Assembly: GCA_029866205.1 (NCBI GenBank) | Contig: JARWZT010000017.1 | Coordinates: 62,001 to 126,000 of the forward strand | Direction of reading: 5' to 3' | DNA from: Rhodoferax sp. | GTDB taxonomy: Bacteria; Pseudomonadota; Gammaproteobacteria; Burkholderiales; Burkholderiaceae_C | DNA length: 64,000 nucleotides | In this document: positions 57,571 to 64,000 of the stretch, in pieces | How the letters are laid out: every line of letters starts with the position of its first letter | Numbering within the stretch: position 1 is the stretch's first letter | Made by a program: the position numbers and the translations under genes | Notes under the pieces: generated by a model | What the model was told of the DNA's origin: nothing | The model's database searches: none | Seen by the model: only the letters and a program-made list of their open reading frames with translations

Positions 57571-59607
57571 TTAGCTCGCCTCTTCAGGTGCCCGCGTACG
57601 GGGACCACGCCGGCTTCGCGCATTTTGCTCATTGTTGATGGCGACCCGCTCAGGCAAGGTCACCACATTGCGCAACTCGACGAACGGGTCGGTGAGGTGG
57701 GGCAGCGCCATGGCTTCCACAAAAAACTCCTGGAATCGGGGCTCCACCGCTGTCTCGATTTTCTCGACACGGCGCACCAAAGCCTCAATGTCTCCCCGTG
57801 AACGCTGGTCAAGCAAGGCGATGCGCGCCCCGGTTCCTGCGGCATTGCCTGCCGAACTCACCTCGCTGAGCACGCAGTCAGGAATCATGCCCAGCACCAT
57901 CGCGTATTTCACGTCAATGTGACTTCCAAAGGCGCCAGCCAAGCGGATGCGGTCGACGGTTTGTACGCCCATGCGCTCCATCAGAAGGCGCACACCGGCG
58001 TACAGGGCCGCCTTGCCCAACTGAATCGCACGCACGTCGTTTTGCATGACCTTGAGCGGCGGCGCATCGGCTGTGGCGCGGTAAAGCTCGTAGGAGTAGG
58101 TACGGCCGTCAGGCTGAATACGGGGATTGCGCGCAGACAGGTCGCCATTGATGACGCCATCATGGCGAATGATGCCGGCCAGGTACATCTCAGCCAGCGC
58201 CTCGATGATGCCTGAGCCGCAAACGCCGGTCACGCCAGTGGCCGCCACGGCGGCGTCAAATCCAGGGTCGTCAGACCACAGGTCGGAGCCGATCACCTTG
58301 AATCGCGGCTCCAAGGTGACCGGGTCAATGCGTACCCGCTCAATGGCGCCCGGAGCGGCGCGCTGACCACAGCTGATTTGAGCCCCTTCGAAGGCGGGTC
58401 CAGTCGGGCTGGAGCAGGCCAACAGGCGCTGGTTATTACCCAGCACAATTTCAGCGTTCGTACCCACGTCCACCAGCAGGGTGATCTTGTCGGTCAAATC
58501 AGGGCGTTCTGCCAATATCACGCCTGCGGTGTCCGCACCCACATGGCCTGCAATACAGGGCAATACGTAAATGCGGGCATTGCGGTGGATGGCAAAGTCG
58601 ATTTCCACCGCCCACAAAGTAATCGCCCTGTCGGTTGCCAGCGCAAAAGGTGCGCCACCGAGTTCGACCGGATTGATACCCAGCAGCAAGTGGTGCATGA
58701 TTGGATTGCCAACAAAGGTGGCTTCCAAAATGTCTTTGGGCGAAATACCTGCCTGCGAGGCCACATCCACCGCGAGTTCGTTGAGCGCAGCGCGCACGGC
58801 AGCCGTCATTTCCACCTCGCCGCCGGGGTTCATCATGACGTAGGAGACGCGGCTCATGAGGTCTTCGCCAAAGCGAATCTGGGGATTCATCACCCCCGCC
58901 GACGCCACGACCTCTCCTGAAGCCAAGTTACACAGGTGCGCCGCAATGGTGGTGGAACCCACATCAACTGCGAGCCCGTACACATGCTCCTTGAAACCAG
59001 GCCAGACCGCGATGATTTGCTTGCCCGCGTGCACGGCGACCGTCACTTTCCAATGGCCCTCGCGCAGCGCCACCTGCAACTGCTGCAACACCAGCACATC
59101 GCAGGACAGATCGGACAGTTGCCACTCAAATTCAAGCGCATCTTCGAGGCGACGCAAATCACCGGAGGGGTCGTGCATATCGGGCTCTTGCACTTCCACA
59201 TAGTGCAGTCGCACTAAGGGATCCAGCTCGATGTCCAACGCCTCTGCCGCCTTGCGAACCACCTGCTTGTGCACCTGGCTGCTGGACGGCACATCAATCA
59301 CCAAATCGCCCAGAACCTGGGCCGAGCACGACAGGCGTCGGCCAGGCTCCATCGGCTGGGTGGCGCAGTATTCCTGCTCGACGGCAGAAACCGCCGAAAG
59401 GTTGTCCACACAGGAGGTGACACCATGCTTGGAAAACTCGCCTTCGGCCACCAGCACCTGGCAGCGACCGCAAATGCCCCGGCCACCGCACACTGAGTCA
59501 ATGTCCACACCCAAAGAGCGCGCCGCCTGCAACAAGGACGATCCCAGCGGAAAACGGCCACGCCGCCCCGAAGGCGTGAAAACTACCAAGGCATCTGGAC
59601 CACTCAC
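57571..59607 (-). CDS. Corrinoid activation protein (RACo-like, 2Fe-2S and ASKHA domains)
   Basis: A 678-residue reductive activator that would return accidentally oxidised Co(II) corrinoid to Co(I), using ATP. Residues 1-100 are a plant-type 2Fe-2S ferredoxin with Cys40, Cys46, Cys49 and Cys94. The rest is an ASKHA ATPase (GLAVDVGSTTIAAHL, LLVDVGTNAEIVLGN, AGAFGSHIDVKYAM), the DUF4445 type. The C-terminus ends in an Arg-rich tail (RSRRGPRTR). It follows the pterin methyltransferase gene by 54 bases and belongs to the one-carbon cluster. Confidence 0.9.
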   Translation of the reverse strand: MSGPDALVVFTPSGRRGRFPLGSSLLQAARSLGVDIDSVCGGRGICGRCQVLVAEGEFSKHGVTSCVDNLSAVSAVEQEYCATQPMEPGRRLSCSAQVLGDLVIDVPSSSQVHKQVVRKAAEALDIELDPLVRLHYVEVQEPDMHDPSGDLRRLEDALEFEWQLSDLSCDVLVLQQLQVALREGHWKVTVAVHAGKQIIAVWPGFKEHVYGLAVDVGSTTIAAHLCNLASGEVVASAGVMNPQIRFGEDLMSRVSYVMMNPGGEVEMTAAVRAALNELAVDVASQAGISPKDILEATFVGNPIMHHLLLGINPVELGGAPFALATDRAITLWAVEIDFAIHRNARIYVLPCIAGHVGADTAGVILAERPDLTDKITLLVDVGTNAEIVLGNNQRLLACSSPTGPAFEGAQISCGQRAAPGAIERVRIDPVTLEPRFKVIGSDLWSDDPGFDAAVAATGVTGVCGSGIIEALAEMYLAGIIRHDGVINGDLSARNPRIQPDGRTYSYELYRATADAPPLKVMQNDVRAIQLGKAALYAGVRLLMERMGVQTVDRIRLAGAFGSHIDVKYAMVLGMIPDCVLSEVSSAGNAAGTGARIALLDQRSRGDIEALVRRVEKIETAVEPRFQEFFVEAMALPHLTDPFVELRNVVTLPERVAINNEQNARSRRGPRTRAPEEAS

Positions 59608-59661
59608 AAATAAGCTCCCTGCTGTTAAAGGCTTTTCGAAGGCGTTAAGACGTTGCGTGGA

Positions 59662-60576
59662 TCAGGTCGCGCGGCGACGGCTACCGCCTTCGCGCCGACC
59701 CCGGCCCATTTCGCCGTCTGCGCCCATGGTGGGCGCTTCGCGGAATTTACGGATCCAGCGCATGCAATCCGGATCGTGGCCCATCATCACGTCGGCACCC
59801 ATGATGGCCTTGACCACCTCAGCGTGCATCGGGTTGGTGATGGCACTGGTCATGCCAGCGGCAATCGCCATGGTCAAGAACGCGGAATTGACCCCGTTGC
59901 GCTCAGGCAAGCCAAAGCTCACGTTGGAGGCGCCGCAGGTGGTGTTGACCTTGAGTTCTGTGCGCAGGCGGTGCACCAAGCGCATGACCTGAACGCCAGC
60001 CTGGTTGATGGCGCCAATGGGCATGACCAGCGGGTCCACCACAATGTCGCAGGCGGGAATGCCGTAGTCTGCGGCGCGCTCCACAATCTTCTTGGCAACA
60101 GCAAAGCGCACGTCAGGGTCTTGGGAGATACCGGTCTCGTCGTTGGAAATGGCCACCACGGCAGCACCGTATTTCTTGACCAGGGGCAACACGGTTTCGA
60201 GCCGGTCTTCTTCGCCCGTCACCGAATTTACGAGAGCCTTGCCTTTGTAAACCGCCAAGCCCGCTTCAAGCGCCGCCACGATAGAGGAATCAATGCTGAT
60301 CGGAACGTCTGTGACGCCCTGCACCAGCTGAATGGCTTTTGCCAACATGCCCGGCTCATCGGCCAGCGGGATGCCAGCATTCACATCGAGCATGTGCGCG
60401 CCCGCCTCCACTTGCGCCAGCGCATCGGCAATGACGCGGCTGTAATCACCCGCCATCATCTCCGCGGCCATGATCTTGCGGCCCGTGGGATTGATACGCT
60501 CGCCAATGATGACGAAGGGGCGGTCAAAGCCGATGATGACTTCTTTGGTCGCTGAGCTGATGATGGTGTCGGTCAC
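59662..60576 (-). CDS. Tetrahydrofolate:corrinoid methyltransferase (AcsE/MtgA-like)
   Basis: A 304-residue pterin-binding (DHPS-like) TIM-barrel enzyme that moves a methyl group between a methyl-corrinoid protein and tetrahydrofolate. FVIIGERINPTGRK, HMLDVNAGIPLADE, PISIDSS, NSVTGEE, NDETG and TTCGASNVSFGLPERNG are AcsE/MeTr landmarks. I chose the GTG at 60576 because AAGGA lies 7 bases before it; the longer frame begins with TTG at 60600 without a ribosome-binding site. The last 14 residues are Arg-rich (GRGRREGGSRRRAT), like the tails of RACo and the BHMT here. Confidence 0.9.
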   Translation of the reverse strand: MTDTIISSATKEVIIGFDRPFVIIGERINPTGRKIMAAEMMAGDYSRVIADALAQVEAGAHMLDVNAGIPLADEPGMLAKAIQLVQGVTDVPISIDSSIVAALEAGLAVYKGKALVNSVTGEEDRLETVLPLVKKYGAAVVAISNDETGISQDPDVRFAVAKKIVERAADYGIPACDIVVDPLVMPIGAINQAGVQVMRLVHRLRTELKVNTTCGASNVSFGLPERNGVNSAFLTMAIAAGMTSAITNPMHAEVVKAIMGADVMMGHDPDCMRWIRKFREAPTMGADGEMGRGRREGGSRRRAT

Positions 60577-60624
60577 GCTAAATCCTTGTGATTGAAACAA
60601 TAAAAGTGGGCTTACAAGAGGCCC

Positions 60625-61677
60625 TCAGGCCGATTGGAGTGCCGCAGGCAGGGCGGGTGCAGGCGTGTAGTGCAGTTCGGCATCAGGGCCATCACGCCCG
60701 GGGAACCACGGTACCCGGCCCTGCAGAACGCCAGAATTTTGCACCATCTCAGGCACGGCGTCCTCTTGGCGGTAGGCCATGATGTGCACTCCGGCAACGC
60801 CCTTGATTTCTTTGACCTCTTGCATGATTTCGGTGCAAATCTTGCGGCCTTCGGCGGCGGGCTTTTCGGCGCCCGCCATGCGCTTGATGATCGAATCAGG
60901 AATATGGACGCCAGGCACGTTTGTGCGCATCCAGTCCGCTACTTTTGCTGAGCGCATAGGACCAACGCCGACCAGGATGAACACCTTGTCCAGCAAGCCC
61001 AAATCCTCAACCTCTTGCATATAGGTGCGCAAACGGGGGATGTCATAGCAATACTGGGTCTGGATGAACTGGGCACCGGCGGCGACCTTCTTGGCCAAAC
61101 GCTGGGCGCGCCAATCAAAGGGCTGAACGAAGGGGTTGGCAGCCGCACCCAAGAAGACCCGTGGCGCAAAGGTAACCTTGCGGCCGCTTTGGAAGCGGTG
61201 TTCATCACGCATACCCCGGCCAATTTCCAACAAGGACATGCAGTCCAAATCAAACACCGGTTTGGCCTGCGGATGGTCGCCGGTTTGTACGCCGTCGCCA
61301 CTCAGGCACAGCATATTGCACACGCCCATGGCCGCTCCGCCCAAAATATCCCCCTGAATGGCAATGCGGTTTTTATCCCGGCAAGAAATCTGCATCACCG
61401 GGGCATAGCCCACGCGTGTCAAAAGGGCACAAACTGCCAGGCTTGACATATGACAATTGGCGCCACTGCCATCCGTGGCATTGATGGCATCCACGTAGCC
61501 GTCAAAGACGCGGGCTCGGCGGTATACGTCTTCCGGATTTGCAGAGTCAGGCGGCTCCAGCTCGGCCGTGATGGCAAAAGCGCCACTGCGCAATACCCGC
61601 TCCAGGCGCCCCGGCGAGGTATGGCCCGGCAAGATCGGCAAGGGATAGCCCGGGACGGGTTCGTCGTCAAATTTCAT
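60625..61677 (-). CDS. Methylenetetrahydrofolate reductase (MetF-like)
   Basis: A 350-residue TIM-barrel flavoprotein that interconverts methyl- and methylenetetrahydrofolate. FAITAELEPPDSANPEDV holds the catalytic Glu; NATDGSGANCHMSSLAVCALL, PVMQISCRDKNRIAIQGDI and AQFIQTQYCYDIPRL match the family. It is a divergent MetF, as in bacteria where it pairs with MetV. The ATG at 61677 overlaps the MetV-like stop as ATGA, so both are coupled. It would oxidise the methyl group delivered by the pterin methyltransferase. Confidence 0.88.
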   Translation of the reverse strand: MKFDDEPVPGYPLPILPGHTSPGRLERVLRSGAFAITAELEPPDSANPEDVYRRARVFDGYVDAINATDGSGANCHMSSLAVCALLTRVGYAPVMQISCRDKNRIAIQGDILGGAAMGVCNMLCLSGDGVQTGDHPQAKPVFDLDCMSLLEIGRGMRDEHRFQSGRKVTFAPRVFLGAAANPFVQPFDWRAQRLAKKVAAGAQFIQTQYCYDIPRLRTYMQEVEDLGLLDKVFILVGVGPMRSAKVADWMRTNVPGVHIPDSIIKRMAGAEKPAAEGRKICTEIMQEVKEIKGVAGVHIMAYRQEDAVPEMVQNSGVLQGRVPWFPGRDGPDAELHYTPAPALPAALQSA

Positions 61678-62123
61678 GCGTTTTTCTCCCGTGCCACCTT
61701 GAGCCACGAAGACTTGCCCTTGAGCCGGCCATCGACGGCAAACTGAACCACTTTGATCGCCTCTTTGCCGGCCACCATGCGCTGGCTACCGGCATAGGCC
61801 TCGACCCAGACGCAAGGCATTTCTGGCTTGACTTCGCAATGACCATCGGCCCGCACACCGCCACAGGGTCCGTTGCGCAAGGTCTTGGGGCAATTCATGG
61901 AACAGGACATGCCGGTCGAGCTCAGGGCGCATTGGCCGCACATTTGGCAATCGAACAGCAAGCCCTTGACCGCTTTTTCCACGACTGCGACGGGTTTTTC
62001 AAGTCGTTCATAGCCAATCGCCTTCCAAAGCGGGTGCAAGGCCACGAAAACCCGTTCAAAACCTTGGTAAAACAATTCCAGGCCGCGCGCATGGCGCACA
62101 GACCAACGACGCACCGAGTACAT
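61674..62123 (-). CDS. metV: MetV-like Cys-rich protein (MTHFR C-terminal domain)
   Basis: A 149-residue protein with eight closely spaced Cys (residues 59, 62, 65, 74, 78, 87, 96, 104; CQMCGQCALSSTGMSCSMNC is the core), likely to hold iron-sulfur clusters or zinc. This is the methylene-tetrahydrofolate reductase C-terminal domain family; in acetogens MetV is the partner of MetF and carries electrons. Overlaps with the genes on both sides (TGATG upstream, ATGA downstream) show tight coupling. The N-terminal 55 residues are basic and helical. Confidence 0.85.
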   Translation of the reverse strand: MYSVRRWSVRHARGLELFYQGFERVFVALHPLWKAIGYERLEKPVAVVEKAVKGLLFDCQMCGQCALSSTGMSCSMNCPKTLRNGPCGGVRADGHCEVKPEMPCVWVEAYAGSQRMVAGKEAIKVVQFAVDGRLKGKSSWLKVAREKNA

Positions 62124-62488
62124 CAGGCGCCTCCTTGCGCTTCGGGCACGCTCACCTCATCTGGCGGCACCACCGTGGGCGCGGCCAGCGTACTGTCCAC
62201 TCCATGGGCGCGAATGATGCGCAGCAGGTCGTCATCCGAGTACTGCGCCTCCAGGCGCTCGGCGCAGGCATTGGCCTCGGCCTGTATGTCGTCTGAGCAG
62301 TCCACTGGGTCACTGCGCTTCCAGTCAGCGAGGTAGTCACCGGAGCTGGCTTTGCCAGCGCGCATCGCGGCGCGGTCTACCGCCTCCTGAAACCGGTGTG
62401 AGAGTTGCACCTTGCCGGTCTCGCGACCGCGCTTGACAACCACTTGCGCCGGAATGTCGCGCCATGAAATCACAATCAGTTTTGCCAT
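62123..62488 (-). CDS. 'Virulence factor' family protein, function unknown
   Basis: A 121-residue protein of the family called Virulence_fact in Pfam, a name without mechanistic meaning. The N-terminus MAKLIVISWRDIPAQVVVKRG and the charged helical region after it are typical. It lies between DUF1638 (13-base overlap) and the MetV-like gene (1-base overlap), so it is surely made with them, and a role in the corrinoid/folate pathway is inferred from this place alone. No catalytic motif is seen. Confidence 0.82.
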   Translation of the reverse strand: MAKLIVISWRDIPAQVVVKRGRETGKVQLSHRFQEAVDRAAMRAGKASSGDYLADWKRSDPVDCSDDIQAEANACAERLEAQYSDDDLLRIIRAHGVDSTLAAPTVVPPDEVSVPEAQGGA

Positions 62489-63093
62489 TGGATCACTTTC
62501 TCGTTAACTCTCTGCAAGCTGCTGTCGAGCTCGCCATAGCCGGTGACACGGTACTCAAACGCCAGACCCAATCGGTCCGCCGCGTCCTGACCCAGGGCGC
62601 GACCTTCGCCGCTTTCCCGCTGCGCCAGATACACCAGTTTTTTGTAATTGCCGAAATACATAGGCATCAGCTCAGGGTGCTTGTCAATGCCGAGACCGTG
62701 AATGATCAGTCGATCAAAATGCCGCAGCAGAAAATCCGTCAGGTAAAACGTACCGATTTCCTGCTCCGAGAGTTGCTCGAAAACCTGCGCACCCGCATAG
62801 AACTCATAACAATGCGCGCCGGCGATCCGCTCCACGCCCGCTTCGCCCAACACGGCGTCCAACAAGCCGCCGGTACCGCAGTCCGCATAGGCCACAAACA
62901 AATGCGTGTATCGGCTGCGAAACCGCAGAATCTTGTCGCGCACTGCCGCCGGAATTTTTTCAGGGCGGTTGTGCAGCTCCGCAGGCAGGCAGCTCACATC
63001 CATGTGGGACCAGCCGTTGGCCTGCTTCAACGCCACAATCTCTTTGGCCAATGCACCACAGGCAATCACCAAAGTGCTTGCCGGTAAGTCCAT
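62476..63093 (-). CDS. DUF1638 family protein, function unknown
   Basis: A 205-residue cytoplasmic protein. LVIACGALAKEIVALK, CLPAELHNRPEKI, FVAYADCGTGGLLD and CYEFYAGAQVF are the DUF1638 blocks, with conserved Cys, His and Asp residues that could bind a metal or cofactor. The family co-occurs with corrinoid methyltransferase genes, and here it directly follows the corrinoid protein (21 bases). A role in cobalamin loading or as an accessory methyltransferase part is possible but unproven. Confidence 0.85.
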   Translation of the reverse strand: MDLPASTLVIACGALAKEIVALKQANGWSHMDVSCLPAELHNRPEKIPAAVRDKILRFRSRYTHLFVAYADCGTGGLLDAVLGEAGVERIAGAHCYEFYAGAQVFEQLSEQEIGTFYLTDFLLRHFDRLIIHGLGIDKHPELMPMYFGNYKKLVYLAQRESGEGRALGQDAADRLGLAFEYRVTGYGELDSSLQRVNEKVIQWQN

Positions 63094-63114
63094 GGCTCGA
63101 CGACCGCGTGGCGC

Positions 63115-63813
63115 TTAGGCCGCCGCTGCGCGCCGGGCGGCAATCAGGGTCTTGGCCGTTTCAACCGCAATACCTGCGTCGCGGCAATACGCGTCAGCAC
63201 CGACTGCTTTACCAAACTCTTCATTCAGTGGGGCGCCGCCGACAAGCACGATGAAATCGTCGCGCAGTCCTTTTTCCTTCAGGGTGTCAATCACCACCTT
63301 CATGTAAGGCATGGTGGTGGTCAGCAAAGCGGACAGGCCCAAAATATCGGGCTTGTGCTCTTCCAGAGCGGCCAAGTACTTTTCGACCGGATTGTTGATG
63401 CCGAGGTCGATCACCTCAAAGCCTGCGCCTTCCATCATCATTCCGACCAGGTTTTTACCGATGTCGTGAATGTCGCCCTTCACGGTCCCGATCACCATCT
63501 TGCCGATGGGTTCGACTCCGGTTTCGGCCAGCAGAGGACGCAAAATTTCCATGCCGCCTTTCATGGCGTTGGCTGCAAGCAGCACTTCGGGCACAAACAG
63601 AATGCCATCGCGAAAGTCAACGCCAACGATGCGCATGCCTTCGACCAATGCGTCATCCAGCACACGGCTGGCAGACCATCCGCGCTCCAGCAAGATGTTG
63701 GTGGCTTCAATCACCTCGTCACGCAAACCGTTGTACAAGTCGTCATGCACCTGCTCGGTCAATTCTTCGTCATTGAGCGTGCTCAGGTCCAAGTCGTCAA
63801 ATTCTTCTGCCAC
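63115..63813 (-). CDS. Corrinoid protein (MtgC/MttC-like, B12-binding)
   Basis: A 232-residue methyl carrier. After an acidic N-terminus come the helical cap domain (about 20-100) and the Rossmann-like B12 domain with GDIHDIGKNLVG, where His116 in DxHxxG is the lower axial cobalt ligand; GLSALLTTTMPYM and LVGGAPLNEEF complete the fold. It accepts a methyl group from a substrate methyltransferase and passes it to the pterin enzyme. AAGGAG sits 6 bases before a GTG at 63813, which fixes the start. It heads the seven-gene cluster. Confidence 0.93.
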   Translation of the reverse strand: MAEEFDDLDLSTLNDEELTEQVHDDLYNGLRDEVIEATNILLERGWSASRVLDDALVEGMRIVGVDFRDGILFVPEVLLAANAMKGGMEILRPLLAETGVEPIGKMVIGTVKGDIHDIGKNLVGMMMEGAGFEVIDLGINNPVEKYLAALEEHKPDILGLSALLTTTMPYMKVVIDTLKEKGLRDDFIVLVGGAPLNEEFGKAVGADAYCRDAGIAVETAKTLIAARRAAAA

Positions 63814-64000
63814 GGCTAACTCCTTCGGTTTGGTTTGGCGCTCACCCCACGGGCGCAGCACCTGGATGGATGCAATGTACGAGTCGCAAGACTGAACGGC
63901 TGACAGTTTAGCGACTTGCGATTGTCGCCATACGACATGCAATGCGGGGGTGAATGCAATGCAAACAATTGCCGTCATGGCGTCTTGGGCCGTCGCTCAA
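63814..64000. promoter_or_regulatory. Upstream region of the corrinoid cluster with repeated motifs
   Basis: No gene is certain. TGCAATG occurs at 63871, 63938 and 63955, and TCGCAAG (63884-63890) / CTTGCGA (63915-63921) form an inverted repeat. These may be binding sites of a regulator of the minus-strand cluster. A plus-strand ATG at 63959 could start a divergent gene, but only 14 codons are visible. Confidence 0.35.

Noticed and set aside
63959-64000. Possible divergent plus-strand gene start at the right edge
   Set aside because: Only 14 codons are visible (MQTIAVMASWAVAQ); too short to support.

Overview
The window reads as a chromosomal segment of a GC-rich betaproteobacterium, most likely Burkholderiales/Comamonadaceae (Rhodoferax- or Polaromonas-like). 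The grounds are gene content and order: gpsA-secB-grxC-rhodanese / gpmA-ctpA-moeB, rplU-rpmA-obgE-proB / rppH / proS, hemA-prfA-prmC, ubiE-ubiJ-ubiB and rpsO-pnp-qor-tpiA-secG are orders I associate with that group. Taxonomy is inferred from memory; no search was run.

Left edge (1-5 kb): the start of an exported S1/P1 nuclease, cut by the window edge, then a large octapeptide-repeat protein with a calcium-binding-type C-terminal region, then gpsA, secB, grxC and a membrane rhodanese on the minus strand. 5.5-8.7 kb (plus strand): gpmA, the S41 protease ctpA and a MoeB/ThiF-type adenylyltransferase. 8.6-14.1 kb (minus): yebC, a DUF429 protein, a BLUF photoreceptor 3 bases behind folE, and the run nudB-ybhP-clsB. 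14.1-15.5 kb (plus): a lone ABC ATPase and a membrane-anchored protein of unknown function. 15.5-27 kb (minus): aspS, DUF502, FmdB, ubiB, ubiJ, a Tim44-like protein, ubiE, DUF971 and a 1320-residue FAD/Fe-S dehydrogenase whose coding region seems to carry an inserted palindromic element.

27-46 kb: ugpQ, a GNAT acetyltransferase with a small membrane protein, hemA-prfA-prmC, yjdM, leuA, an FKBP, grxD, a Tat-exported lytic transglycosylase, proS, rppH, proB, obgE, rpmA, rplU and ispB. A looser patch follows (43-45.6 kb): an orphan ParA-like ATPase, a FAS1 lipoprotein, a decayed duplicate of the ATPase 3' end, and tRNA-Pro(CGG). 45.6-51.8 kb (minus): a sugar nucleotidyltransferase, secG, tpiA, a quinone oxidoreductase, pnp and rpsO, with a strong stem-loop in the pnp leader.

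Right end (51.8-64 kb, all minus): a choline/glycine-betaine and one-carbon block. BetA and BetB make glycine betaine from choline and a ChoX/ProX-type protein binds the substrate. A betaine-homocysteine methyltransferase sits behind a SAH riboswitch. A seven-gene cluster encodes a corrinoid protein, DUF1638, a 'virulence factor' family protein, a MetV-like Cys-rich protein, a MetF-like reductase, a pterin-dependent corrinoid methyltransferase and a RACo-type corrinoid activator. Together they form a methyl-transfer chain from a methylated amine through corrinoid to tetrahydrofolate. The expected MttB/MtgB-type methyltransferase is not in the window. Three proteins of the block end in similar Arg-rich tails. 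This block is the most interesting part of the window.
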